Assembly: GCA_964247055.1 (NCBI GenBank)
Contig: OZ176055.1
Coordinates: 3,224,001 to 3,288,000 of the forward strand
Direction of reading: 5' to 3'
Length of the DNA: 64,000 nucleotides
Source: Paragordius varius
Taxonomy: Eukaryota; Nematomorpha
Every line of letters starts with the position of its first letter. Position 1 is the stretch's first letter. A program made the position numbers and the translations under genes. The notes below the pieces were generated by a model. It ran no database searches. It worked only from the letters and a program-made list of their open reading frames with translations, and was not told the DNA's origin. Below, piece by piece: positions 1-11,146 of the stretch.

Positions 1-3000
1 AATTGTTCGAATTCAGTGTTTTTCAGGATTTGACTAGATTCATCATTGTTGTTCTGAGGCGTAGTAGTTGAATGGATAGTTTCGACTTTTATTTGTAACG
101 ATTCTATGTGAGACCATTTATGCCTGAAAAATGTGTATTAATGATCATTTAAAATACCAGGAATGCTTAATAAAAGGCACTTTAAGAGTACTAACTAACG
201 TTTTCAAAAAAAAATTATGAAACATATAATCTTAGACTTTAAATAAATTGCAAACATATAAAATAAATTTTAACGTTAATGTGTGTTTATAAATTATTTA
301 AACTTTTTTAATCAAAGATTTTAGTTAAATCTCCCATTTCGATGAGTTAAATAAAGATTCAAATACAATATACAAGTTATTTTTTACAAAGTTTGTGATT
401 TTATTAAACAAGCCTTTATTTTTGCACAGTTCCCTTGTATATGATAATAGTGGCACAGTACTTAGCTTAAAATTAAAGTTTATCATAATCTTTCGAGTAT
501 AAGGCATACTGAGTCAAGTCAAGGTTTTTAATTGTCATGTGCTTGTAAAAAACTCCTTGCGAAAAAGAAGGTTTTTGCAGAACATTCAAAAAGGGTCTAA
601 ATTACCCCAACCTCACCGCAGAGAGATAGCGGTATAACATATAAATTATGTAAGAAAGAATAATTTTAAATCAAAAGTGTTCAACATTCAACGCTCCGAT
701 ATATCAATGCAGCGCGCGAATTTTTAAATGTAAAATTTTTCAAAATCTTAATAAAATTGATTTTAAACAAAATTTCTGAATAAATATTTCCCAAATTTAG
801 CAATAAACTAGCAAATTGTGGAAATAAATAGAAGCGTTACAATTTTTCATGTTTGAAAATCTAATATAGTATATGTGAATGACTATATATTTTACGAATA
901 CTGCCCGCTAAGCCATCTGACTATTTTAATATTTGGAAAAAGAAATGACTAAACTGTGAATATACATTTGTTCTTCGATATCTTCCAATTGTTTAAGGAC
1001 GTTAATTTGTTCATCTTCGATTTCTTTCATTTCATCCGAAATCTAAATATTGTCGTAAAATATTTTTTTATTATAATAAGTTTTGTCTTAATTGATGTAA
1101 CAAACTGAGTGCTACATTTCTAAATATATAAGAAAAATATTAAATTATTGTTTGAAAACAGTAAAAAAAAGTTTAAATCATACATTAAAGAATCAATCAA
1201 AAATATGAACAGATGTCAATTCTCAAATATATTTAATTTAAAAAAACTTATACAAGCGTGTCGTTTAAAATTCATTGAAGGCAAATGTCATTTAAAATTC
1301 ATAGAAAATGTGCTTACCATATTTTCGGTTTTGACAACCATTTTCTGAAAGGTTTGCCATTCATCTTCAAAAACTTCTTGAGGTAATTTGTCACCACGCA
1401 TCTATTATCATGGATTAATATAAGCATATATATATATATATAGATATATATATATAGATATTTACAAATTTCACTTATAAACAACTAAGCTAAATTCTCA
1501 GTATTTATTTCATTAAAAAAAGTTTAAATATGTTTTACGGATTTTTTGATTTAGTTAAAACCAGGGGTGTTAAACACGGGGCCCGCGGGTCACATGAGCC
1601 CAAGAATTTATAATAGCTTGTGTAATAAAATTTAAAAATTATAATTTGCAAAAATCTTACAAGATTTTAATAAAATAATATTTTTAGCCAATTTTTCGAA
1701 ATAAGTGTATTTTGGCAAATTTAGAAAAAATTGTTATATTGTGTTTGTTTTACAGTCATAAGTTTGAAATCTAATAAGTTATTATAAATGCCTATATATA
1801 TTTCGTATTTGGCGCGGAGGGGTTTTAGTCAAAAATACAGCCCCGAAGTCATTTGTGTTGAACACCCCTGGTTTAAACTTTGAGTCCTTATATAATTATG
1901 GCTAAAAAATTATTTGATATTAATTATGCATTTAATACTCTAAATTTGGTAAGTTGTGCTAAACAAAAATATATTCTAAAATTTATTAATAAAAACGAGC
2001 CTTTTCCATTAGCGCAAGTACAGTCATGTATGTTTATAAATGTCAAACATACGTTTTTAATTGATTTTACTTTGTTTGTGATTGTTATGATGTTTGATAT
2101 GTCAACTTTCAACATGCGCATTTTAAAGCCTTAAAATAATAGCCTATTTATTGTAAACAATTAAAAACAAAGTAAAACAATTAAAAAACGTATGTTTGAC
2201 AATTCTAAACATACATGACTGTATATGCAAATTAATTTAACATTGTTACCGTATATGCCAAACACCAAAGTTTTTTTAAAAAGGGAAAACTATTAATTTA
2301 CAAATAGTTGAAGATTAATTCAAATTACATTTTCCAATCTGGAAAAAATATAAAAAGTTTATAAAAAAATGTGCAATATATATTAGTACTGAAATGATGT
2401 TTAAGTTATGGCATATTGAATACACTGTTAATCAAGAGTACATCTCTAAAATAAAAATATTTTTTAAAAATTATGAAAACGATTAGATAATTTTTTAATA
2501 AAAATGTTTGAATTCCAACATATTTAGAATCAGTGATTAAAAATAAATATTTTAAAAACCATTTAAAGCGATATGGCTTTTATTAAAATGTATATACAGT
2601 AACCCTATAATATATTTAAAGATTAACAACACTTCTAAACTAATTTGTTAATGTTGATCATCGTGTATTAATTTTTAAATCCTATGGGGTTACCATTTAA
2701 GTGAATTTTCGTAAGTTTGTAATTATTTTAAATTTTCTAAATAAGCTAAAAAAATTTTTATCAAATAGAGTGATGAGGATTACTTTTTTTCAAAAAATTC
2801 AATGGAGGGGGTCATTATATGGAACTACTTTATTTTAAAATTTTTACTTTGGCATCTATGGTTGGGTCATCGAAAAAGCCTTTGGGAACAAGTTTACCAT
2901 CTTTTGTAACAAGGATGGAGTCGGTTTTTTGTATGTTCTCCTCGACCGGTTCTGATGGTGTTTGGTCATTGGAACCATCAGTTTTATTAGTTGCGATTGG

Positions 3001-3493
3001 TTCCTTCGTATCTTCTGTGTCCATTTGTTTCTCAATACTATTATCTAATTTAAAATAAATCTAAAACAAAATATTACCTTTTGATGGTAAATCTTCTTTT
3101 GTCTTTTTTGATAATGGCGCTGTAATACAAGATATATCAGTTTTTCGTTTTAAAATAGACTTTTTAGGAGCTTCTCCTGGTAAGGAAGGTGGAACGTTTG
3201 CAGTTACAGGAATACTTATTGGCTTTGCTGAATAAAATTTTTCGCGTTTAGCCTGCTTAAGCTGCTCTATAATCTTACTTTAAATGCAAAATATAAACCT
3301 TTGTATGATCTGAGCTAACAATATGAGCGGACCAATTTTCGTTTTTAACTGGTATTTGACATAATTTGCAAGAGAGTTTTCCGAGTTTATCATATTTTGC
3401 TAGGGGTGATTCAATTTTATTGGCAGATATAGAAACATCAGCCCGTTTGGCCATTTTTTGAAGCTCATTCATATTGATCTTCTTGTTAGCCAT
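1..3493 (-). CDS. ZNF830: ZNF830 homologue (C2H2 zinc finger/coiled-coil protein), 3' end cut by window
   Basis: Nuclear zinc-finger protein; vertebrate ZNF830 (CCDC16/Omcg1) is associated with the spliceosome and DNA repair. Exons read on the minus strand: 3299-3493, 3078-3273, 2848-3044, 1318-1401, 966-1042 and 1-123 (continues off the window). All phases agree. The start is the ATG at 3493. Residues about 26-40 (NKIESPLAKYDKLGKL) match the family signature, followed by a C2H2 finger at C42, C45, H57 and H63. A basic/Pro linker follows, then GFFDDPTIDAKV, which matches the family's second conserved block, then an EDEWQTFQKM block and a predicted coiled coil (EIEDEQINVLKQLEDIEEQM). The Thr/Asn-rich tail exon is incomplete. 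The first two introns are only 25 and 33 nt; later introns are 0.8-1.4 kb. Identity is strong from motif order. The least certain points are the exact ends of the two tiny introns. Confidence 0.85.
124..965 (-). other. ZNF830 last visible intron, no feature seen
   Basis: 842 bp of AT-rich intron with donor GTATAT at the 965 side and acceptor TTTTTCAG at the 124 side. Short open frames here have no family resemblance. I see no RNA gene or repeat boundary. Confidence 0.6.
1562..1870. mobile_element. hAT-like non-autonomous element (MITE)
   Basis: Termini CAGGGGTGTTAAACAC and, reversed, CAGGGGTGTTCAACAC. They are flanked by near-identical 8-bp duplications (GTTAAAAC / GTTTAAAC). Just inside the left end is GGGGCCCGCGGGTCACATG, the GC-rich block typical of this hAT type. 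It has no transposase and lies in the intron between ZNF830 exons 3 and 4. Confidence 0.8.
2021..2221. mobile_element. Small fold-back element with TA duplication (CAGTCATGTA termini)
   Basis: About 60-bp inverted arms (CAGTCATGTATGTTTA at the left; the reverse complement at the right), bounded on both sides by TA, as for Tc1/mariner-type MITEs. The first ten bases are shared with the large palindrome at 44351-46026, which suggests one mobilising transposase for both. Confidence 0.7.
3045..3077 (-). other. Ultra-short intron, 33 nt (ZNF830 intron 2)
   Basis: GTAATA...AATTAG. Its length is a multiple of three but it contains an in-frame TAG, so retention truncates the protein. Removal joins Lys-Asp between the basic linker and the acidic exon that leads to the FFDDP block. 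A 17-nt alternative acceptor runs into a stop. Confidence 0.6.
3274..3298 (-). other. Ultra-short intron, 25 nt (ZNF830 intron 1)
   Basis: Starts GTTTAT after codon Lys65 and ends GTAAG. Removing it restores DHTK-IIEQLKQAKREKF, which follows the family pattern just after the zinc finger. Read-through ends at a stop a few codons later. The alternative acceptor at TATAG (32 nt) gives the wrong frame. Confidence 0.6.
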
Positions 3494-3579
3494 TTCAGGA
3501 CTTTTTAATCAGAACTGTTTAACGCAAAAAAGCACAGCGTGTTATATAGGACCGCATGTGTTATGCTAAATATATATTT

Positions 3580-4167
3580 TTAACACTTGGATACAACACA
3601 CTCATTTTAGTCCTTCGATTCAAATTGGGGTAGTTGGATACCCCAGGCCTGTTGAAAATCAAATACTTTAAAAAGTATGGAAGGAATCGAAACCATGGCA
3701 AAATTTTGCACTTATATAACATTAATAAACCTAAATATATAAAAAATTTTATTCAAAAATACTTGATATTACACATTTTAAGCTAAAACTGAAAGGTATA
3801 TATTTCGTCAACGTGACATGTGACAAATTGTAAAATTGAAAAATTATACAAACTAAACCGCTTTTTCTATTTCTATCAATGTTAGATGTAATTTATATAA
3901 AAAAATAGCTTTAGTTTTAGCCTTAAATATAAATAAAGACGATATTTTGCAAAAAAATTTTAAAATAAAAATGGCGTCTAAGTAGTTTGAGATAGAGCTT
4001 TTTTTTCAAAACAAAATTTTATTTGGATATTTTGGTATATTTATATAATTTATTAGGATATAAGTATAAATTTAAATTAGGACCGTTTCCTTCAGTAGTT
4101 TTTTAAAAATATTGATTTAAATTAAGTCTGGGGTATTTAGATACCCCAATTTGAATCGAAGTGTTAA
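3580..4167 (+). mobile_element. Family A MITE, copy 1 (TTAA ends)
   Basis: Begins TTAACACTTGGATACAACAC and ends GAATCGAAGTGTTAA, so TTAA lies at both edges, suggesting a piggyBac-like TTAA target. Internal hairpin blocks around GGGGTAGTTGGATACCCC mark both ends. No coding capacity. It lies 87 bp upstream of the ZNF830 start codon, so it may contribute promoter or 5' leader sequence. Confidence 0.8.
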
Positions 4168-4600
4168 CACTTGGATACAACACACTCATTTTAGTCCTTC
4201 CGTTCAAATTGGGGTAGTTGGATACCCCAGGCCTGTTCAAAATCAAATAGTTTAAAAAGTATGGAAGCAATCGAAACCATGGCAAAATTTTGCACTTATA
4301 TAACATTAATAAACCGAAATATATGAAAAATTTTATTCAAAAATACTTGATATTATTTATTTTGAGCTAAAACTGAAAGGTAAAAATTTAGTCAACGTGT
4401 CATTCAAATTGTAAAAAAAAATAATACAAAATAAACCGCTTTTTCTATTTTTATCAATGTTACATATAATTTATATAAAAAGGCTTTAGTTTTACCCTTA
4501 AAATTAAATGAAGACGATATTTTGCAAAATTTTTGTAAAATAAAAATGGCGTCGAAGTAGTTTAAGGTGGAACTTTTTTTCAAAACAATATTTTATGAAT
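4164..4600 (+). mobile_element. Family A MITE, copy 2, right end missing
   Basis: Shares its left TTAA with the right TTAA of copy 1 (GTGTTAACAC), giving a head-to-tail pair with no spacer. Similarity is lost soon after the conserved ATGGCGTCGAAGTAG block and a TTTTTTTCAAAACAA tract. Confidence 0.7.
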
Positions 4601-4760
4601 TCTTTTAAAAAACAAATTTGATTTAGTCTTGAAGACGAAGGGATCTCTTAATTTTGAGGTGATAGAAATGTTTAGCTCATTAGATTTTATTGAAAAGGTG
4701 ATTTTATAATGTTTTGCTTTTTTATAGCGTTTTCATAATGCATCAAAATAGAATGTACGC

Positions 4761-5336
4761 TTAACACTTCGATTCAAATTGGGGTACCTAAATACCCCAG
4801 ACTAAATTTAAATTAAATTTTTCAAAAAACTACTAAAGGAAACGGTCCCAATTTAAATTTATGCTTCTGACCTGATAAATATTATATAAATATGCCAAAA
4901 TATCATGATAAAATTTTGTTTTGAAAAAAAAAGTTCCATCTCAAACTACTTCGACGCCATTTTTATTTTACGAAAATTTTGCAAAATATCGTCTTCATTT
5001 GAAGGGTAAAACTAAAGCTTATTTTTTATTAAAATTACATCTAACATTGATAGAAATAGAAAAAGCGGTTTATTTTGTATTATTTTTTTATTTTACAATT
5101 TGACACATGTCACGTTGACTAAATTTTTACCTTTCAGTTTTAGCTCAAAATAAGTAATATCAAGTATTTTTGAATAAAATTTTTTATATATTACGGTTTA
5201 TTAATGTTATATAAGTGCAAAATTTTGCCATGGTTTTGATTGCTTCCATACTTTTTAAAGTATTTGATTTTAAACAGGCCTGGGGTATCCAACTACCCCA
5301 ATTTGAATCGAAGGACTAAAATGAGTGTGTTGTTAA
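4761..5336 (-). mobile_element. Family A MITE, copy 3 (inverted)
   Basis: Inverted relative to copies 1 and 2. It begins TTAACACTTCGATTCAAATT and ends ATGAGTGTGTTGTTAA, with a few bases missing near the outer end. Copies 1-3 form a cluster in mixed orientation. Confidence 0.75.
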
Positions 5337-5339
5337 ACA

Positions 5340-6456
5340 AAATTCTTTAAAAAAAATAAATTTTCGAAAAAAAGTATGCATTTTTTAAAGATATATTTAG
5401 TTAATATAATAAAATTTTTATCGCGCAATCTCTGCATTTTTGCGTTTTATTTCAGAAACCTATGGGATTTCGGAGCCTTCATCAAGAATTTTTTTTAAAA
5501 AAAGTTCTGCTTTTTTAACACTTAGATTTAAATTGGGGTATCTAAACCCAGGCTATATCGAGTTAGTATTTTTTAGCTATTATCCTAATAAAAATGAATA
5601 AATAAGCTATAATATCTAAAAATTTCGTTTTGAAAAAATAGTTACATGTCAAACTACTTCAACGCCATTTTTATTTTACAAAATTTTTATAAAATATCGT
5701 CTTCACTTAATTTTAAAGGTAAAATTATAGCTTATTTTTCGTTTATATTGTCTAACATTGATAGAAATAAAAAAGTGGTTTATTTTGCATTAATCATTAA
5801 TTTTGCCATTGCACACATATCACGTTGACTAAATTTTTACCTTTGGGTTTTAGCTTAAATAAGTAATATCAAGTATTTTTGAATAAAGTTTTTTATATAT
5901 TTCGGTTTATTAATGTTATATCAGAGCAAAATTTTGCCATGGTTTCGATTCCTTCCATATTTTTTAAACAATTTAATTTTAATCACGCCTGGGCTATACC
6001 TTAATTTGAATAGGCGGATTAAAATGAGTGTGTTGTATTCAAGTGTTAAAGGTAGTTTATAATAAATTTTAGTGATATTTTTTGGATGAAGCATTTAGAT
6101 TTCTCCAAAAATAATTTTTATTACAAAAAATGTGCTTAAATTTTGCCATTGATATGGAGCACTTATCACAAAAGTGAAAATAACTTTCTTAAAACACTTG
6201 TAAGCTCCAAAACCATCTTGTGATTCCTGATACATTTTTCTATCAGAATGTATTCATTTTACCAAGATATTTTTGGCCCCCAATTTCGTAGACATTGTGT
6301 ATTCCACAATGTCACAAAAAATATTATGATGACATGCTAGAAAATGTATCAGGATTATCATGTTATTTAGGTTTTGGACCTTATGATGTATTAAGAAGTA
6401 ATTTACACATTTGATGTAACTGCTTCACATTAGAATTGGCCAAATTTGGGCATATT
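5340..6456. mobile_element. Family B fold-back repeat, copy 1 (interrupted)
   Basis: Contains the family B blocks CGCGCAATCTCTGCATTTTTG, a tract resembling AAATTTTGCCATTGATATGG, and two facing ends (CCTGATACATTTTTCTATCAG and GAAAATGTATCAGG). Family A copy 4 is inserted in it. Terminal structure is unclear because two copies appear to meet near 6240-6330. Confidence 0.5.
5515..6049 (-). mobile_element. Family A MITE, copy 4, inserted in a family B element
   Basis: Bounded by TTAA (TTAACACTTAGATT... AAGTGTTAA). Flanking sequence on both sides (the CGCGCAATCTCTGC block to the left, GTGATATTTTTTGG to the right) belongs to family B, so this copy interrupted an older element. Confidence 0.7.
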
Positions 6457-6911
6457 TTAACACTTAGATACAACACATTCATTTCCTTCGATCCAAATTG
6501 GGTAACTATTTATCACAGGCTTGTATGAAATCAAATATCTCAAAAATATGAATTTATCAATTTGCACTTATATAATATTCATGTCCCTAATTATAAACAA
6601 CAGATATTACTTATTTTTTAGACAAACCTGAAGGTAAAAACTTTGCCAAAATGACATGTGAAATTAATTTAATAAAAAATAATCCAAAATAAAGCATTTT
6701 TTCTCTTATAATGAATGATATTGGATCGATATTGATAAATTAATTAATTTTAGATTTGGATCAAATATACATATTTTCCAGAAATGTTGCAAAAAATATG
6801 GCAAAAAACTAGTTTAATAGAATTAAAAACTCAATTTTATTAAATTGGAGGATTTTTAGTTAGTTTTTAAGTAATATCATTTCAGTTACCCCAACTTGAA
6901 TCATATTGTTA
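6457..6911 (+). mobile_element. Family A MITE, copy 5, diverged
   Basis: Starts TTAACACTTAGATACAACAC and ends near CTTGAATCATATTGTTAG. It is shorter and more diverged than the other copies, and abuts family B sequence on its left. Confidence 0.6.
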
Positions 6912-7595
6912 GGCACAGTGAAAACGGTAAATTAAAACTTTTAGTATTTATATAAACATTTTTAATGGAAATTCGATGTTGCTGAACTTTTTCATATCAT
7001 AATTTTGACAAAATTATTCGTTTGTCCTCAAACCTAAGCTGTCTTATTTGTTTTTTAAATATATTTTGCTTAAATTTAAGAGTAACGAATCTTTTAATCA
7101 AAAAAAGAGTTTAAAAGAAAATTAATTTTATAATTAAAGAGATATACTCTTTTCACCATTAGCCCCTTGGTTAAAACAAACAAATCGTGTCTTTAAGACA
7201 TTTTCCGGAAAACGTGTCGGCCCCTTAAAATCAACAAAAATTTTTTTTATTTTATTTCGAATTCACAAATAACCTTTGGCCCGTACAGAGCCCTCGTATT
7301 TTTCTGCTACCACCATAAAATATTGTTGCAAATCCCGAAATAATTTTTTAGCACCTAAGTTATCCAGTATAAGGCAAATCTCGCAAGGCTCTAGCCGCTG
7401 GATAGGGCTCCACTTTATGTAAAATGCGCCAATGGCTGTGAAGCTAATTTTTACTCAATTATGAGATTATATCAATTCAATAATAATAGTTTTAACAATT
7501 CTTATATAAAAAGAAAATATAGTATCTTTTTCATTGACCTGCTGGGTAAGGCAATTCTATCTTGTGTCGAAAATCGGTGGCTATAAAAAATATTT

Positions 7596-8754
7596 TGATG
7601 AAATATATATATATATATATATATATAGATAGATGTATTTTTCTGATAGGAAAGTATATCAGGATTATCATAATGGTTGTGGTATCAAAATGAACTGGTA
7701 CTAATACATACCAATATTTTTTCATCATTAGTTTAAATCACATTAGTTTTGGCCTTTATGGATAATAAAAATTATTCACACTTTTTTGTGGTAAAGCTCC
7801 ATATCAGAAAATGGCGTAACCAAAAAATATCATTAAAATATATAAACTACATATAAAATGTAATACAATATTTTTAAAAAAATTTACATACAAAATGTTG
7901 ACAAAGTCCCATATTTTTTCGCCCTTCTATTGGCTAGTTTTCTTTAAATAAACGCAAAGCTGCCGAGATTAGATAAAATTTTTTAATTTAATTTTGATAT
8001 CAAATAAAGGTATTTTTTAAATATGCATAGTTTAATTTAATTTTTAGCAAAATTTTCTTGAAGCGTATTTCATACTATTTTAAGGCATGTTTCGGAAATG
8101 GCATAAAAACGGTTAAGATATATTTAAAAACATTTTTATCATTCAATGATGCTAAACGTTTTTATCACCTCGACATTTTAATTTAAATGTTCTTGCTAAA
8201 TTTTGGTAAATATCGTAACAATTCAATTTATATAACATAATAAGGGACGAATATTTATCAAAATTTTGAGGTGATAATGTTCAGCATCATTGAATATATA
8301 AAAAAATTTATAATATTTTAAAGACCGTTTATGATATTTTCATCATGCCTCAAATTAATTTGAAGTAAGTTTTATAAAATATTCATTATTTCGGAAAAAA
8401 TTTTGTTGATGCCAACCAAAATTAAGCAATTTAAAAATTTTATCGCGCAATCTCGGCATTTTGGCGTATATCTTAGGGAACAATCAATTTTAGAAGGTCG
8501 AAAAATTGGAAACTGCCCATTCAAAAATTTCAAATTGTATAGAAATATAGTTTTGCCTTTTTATGAAGTTTATAATATATATTTTAGTGATATTCTTTGG
8601 AATAAAACATTTGAATTACACCAAAAAAATTGTTTAATAAAATATGCCCAAATTTTGCCATTTTCTGTTATGGACAAAAGTGCAATAATGTTTTATAATC
8701 ACTCTTATGGCCTAAAACCAAAAACACCATAATAATTCTGATATATTTTGCTTA

Positions 8755-8757
<3 letters not shown>
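7596..8757. mobile_element. Family B fold-back repeat, copy 2
   Basis: Long imperfect inverted repeat. The left arm (TATATCAGGATTATCATAAT... TTTTGGCCTTTATGG...) is mirrored by the right arm (GGCCTAAAACCAAAAACACC... ATTCTGATATATTTTG). An inner hairpin is formed by GTTTTTATCACCTC and GAGGTGATAATGTTC. Both outer edges run into (TA)n. There is no coding sequence; the 109-codon frame inside it is chance. Confidence 0.6.

Positions 8758-8804
<47 letters not shown>
8758..8804. repeat. (TA)n microsatellite
   Basis: Uninterrupted TA dinucleotides at the right edge of a family B element. The same association recurs at the other family B copies. Confidence 0.9.
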
Positions 8805-8808
<4 letters not shown>

Positions 8809-11146
8809 TAATCACAGCGATGCGTGATATTTACATATATATTTATTTAAAAATTTATATTATCGCAAAATCGCAAATGATCTCTATCTCAAGAAAAAAT
8901 ATATTTGAATTTATTTTTTACAAAAAATATTTAGTTTTCATACAATATTATTTAATATTTTTTTCCACCAGATACATTGACAATAAAAAATTCATTTCAA
9001 CTTTTTGTTTCTGGCTTATTTGGTGCTTTAAAACACCTTCAAATTAGTTTGTGGACAGTTACCCTTAAATAGCCGCCGTTTAATTTATATTTTTTATTTT
9101 AAAGGCAGTGAGTGAGTTAACTCAAATATAATTTTTTTCTTATTACATAGCTATAGAAAATTTTTGGATTCCACAATATAATATTAAAAATTTGAGAAAT
9201 CAAACTAATTCGACGTTTTGGCTTTATTTATAGTTTCCATAAAAACTTAACTGATTTGGATTTCAACACCGTTTATTAAAACAAATTTTAAAACTTGTAA
9301 GAATATTAAATATTTTTTTTACACTATTTTCAAAATGTACTTTATAATATATTTAAATTAAAAAAATGACACATATAATTAAAAACATTATTTTTTCATA
9401 ACGAGCATGGACAATATAAAAAAGGACCACATTTAAAAACTTTAAGTGGAAAAATAAAATGTCGGCAACTAATATCCAATTATCGAAATTTAATTTATTC
9501 AAAGCTGAAAAAAAAATTCAACTTAGGTAAAAACGATAAAACACTAATTTTTAATTTATAAGCAGCAAAAATATTAATATGAGAATATAAGGTTTGAGTT
9601 TATTTTAATAAAGTTATAACCTTGAGATACTCTTGTTACAGAAGTCTCATATTTTATGAAAAAAATGTTTAATTAAATGTTTTTTCACCTCTCTAGAATT
9701 CTTGTAAGGTTGAGCTGGCATTTCAACTTTATAAAAAACTTCATCTACTTTTTAACTATTTAAATTATGATTATTCCATAAATAACTTGCCACTTTAATT
9801 AATTAATTAATTAGTTAAGAATGTTATGGTACACATACTTTAATTTTAATACTAAGATGAATTGTTATTTAATTAGTTGCGTTTTCAAGTGGTATGGAAG
9901 GATAAATCTAAGAATATATATATATTCCAAGATTTATAGTTTTTTTTTCTTGTGTGCCTATTTTTCCCTCGTAAAATTTGTTGGAAACAATTTGTGTCAA
10001 GTTGTGGAGACACTTGAAACACTCGAAAAGAATGACAATTATTCAATTAACAAATTAATTAATTAAAGAATATATATATATATTGCGCAAACTCTACGTG
10101 TTTACCATTGGAAAAAATCCATTTTTGGATATAAGAGCTATTTGTATGAAAAAATACTTAAAATATATTATATTGTTGTTGATAATGCATTAAAAATATT
10201 GAGATATAACTTTGAAATTTTGAATATGGAAGTTCCTAATTCCCAGACAGAGAAAAATACTTTATTTCATTGAGCATATATTGTAAAATTGGTGTTAAAC
10301 GATAATAAATTACAATAAAGATTTAAAAATCCTGTTTAAATATTATATTATTCTTAGATATTTTAAAAAAACTGAGGTCAGTATTAACTAATATTTGGTT
10401 ATGATTTTTAATCGTACACATTCCCATTCGTTTTAACAGAATATAGATCTTGGCATAGTACATATAATAATAATAATAATGTAAACCCATAAATTACAAA
10501 ACAAATTATTTTTAACAGTTAATTAAAATTCAAAAATTAAGTATTAAAGTTATCAAAACCATTTCAAAACCTATAAATTATACAGGTGAATAATTTAAAA
10601 ATTTTTTTGTGTAAAATGTCAACGATTAAAAACCTATAAATTTCATTATTTTGTCGGGTTTTAATAAAAAATTACTAATTTTTCGCTATACAACCAAATT
10701 TTTATTTCCAGAATAATTTAATTTTATCACAAAAACTTGGTGTTTAACCAACGAGGTTAATTTTAATTTCAAAAAAATAAGTTTTCAAAAGTGAAAATTA
10801 GATGTAGAAAATTTAATACTAATATTTTCTTCGCCATAATAATTATATTCATCATCATGTATTTCTTCCAATTTATATTGTATATTTTAGTTAGCTATCA
10901 TTAGAAAGTTTATATATGTATATATATATATATATATATATAAACCATATATGGTGGAAAATCTTGAGAGAAAATTTTTCGAGATTTATCACATAAAAAA
11001 ATTTATAATCAAAACAGCTCTCTTTCCTACGATTGCATTATTCCCCATACTCATATATAACTTTAGTCACAATATTTTTTAACGTGTAAAAACATTAATT
11101 CTTATATTACGTTGGAAATTTTTGAAAAAACCAAAACTTTTATAAA
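8805..11146. other. Gene-poor AT-rich spacer
   Basis: I see no conserved protein, RNA gene or clear repeat boundary. It holds A/T runs, short TA tracts (about 10918-10942) and a (TAA)n-like run near 10467. The open frames are low-complexity. Confidence 0.5.

Noticed and set aside
3061-3077. A 17-nt intron in ZNF830
   Set aside because: It would put the next exon out of frame with an immediate stop; the 33-nt version keeps the frame.
8403-9047. Open frames of ~100 codons around 8403-9047
   Set aside because: They fall in a family B repeat and a (TA)n tract (poly Tyr-Ile), with no conserved residues.
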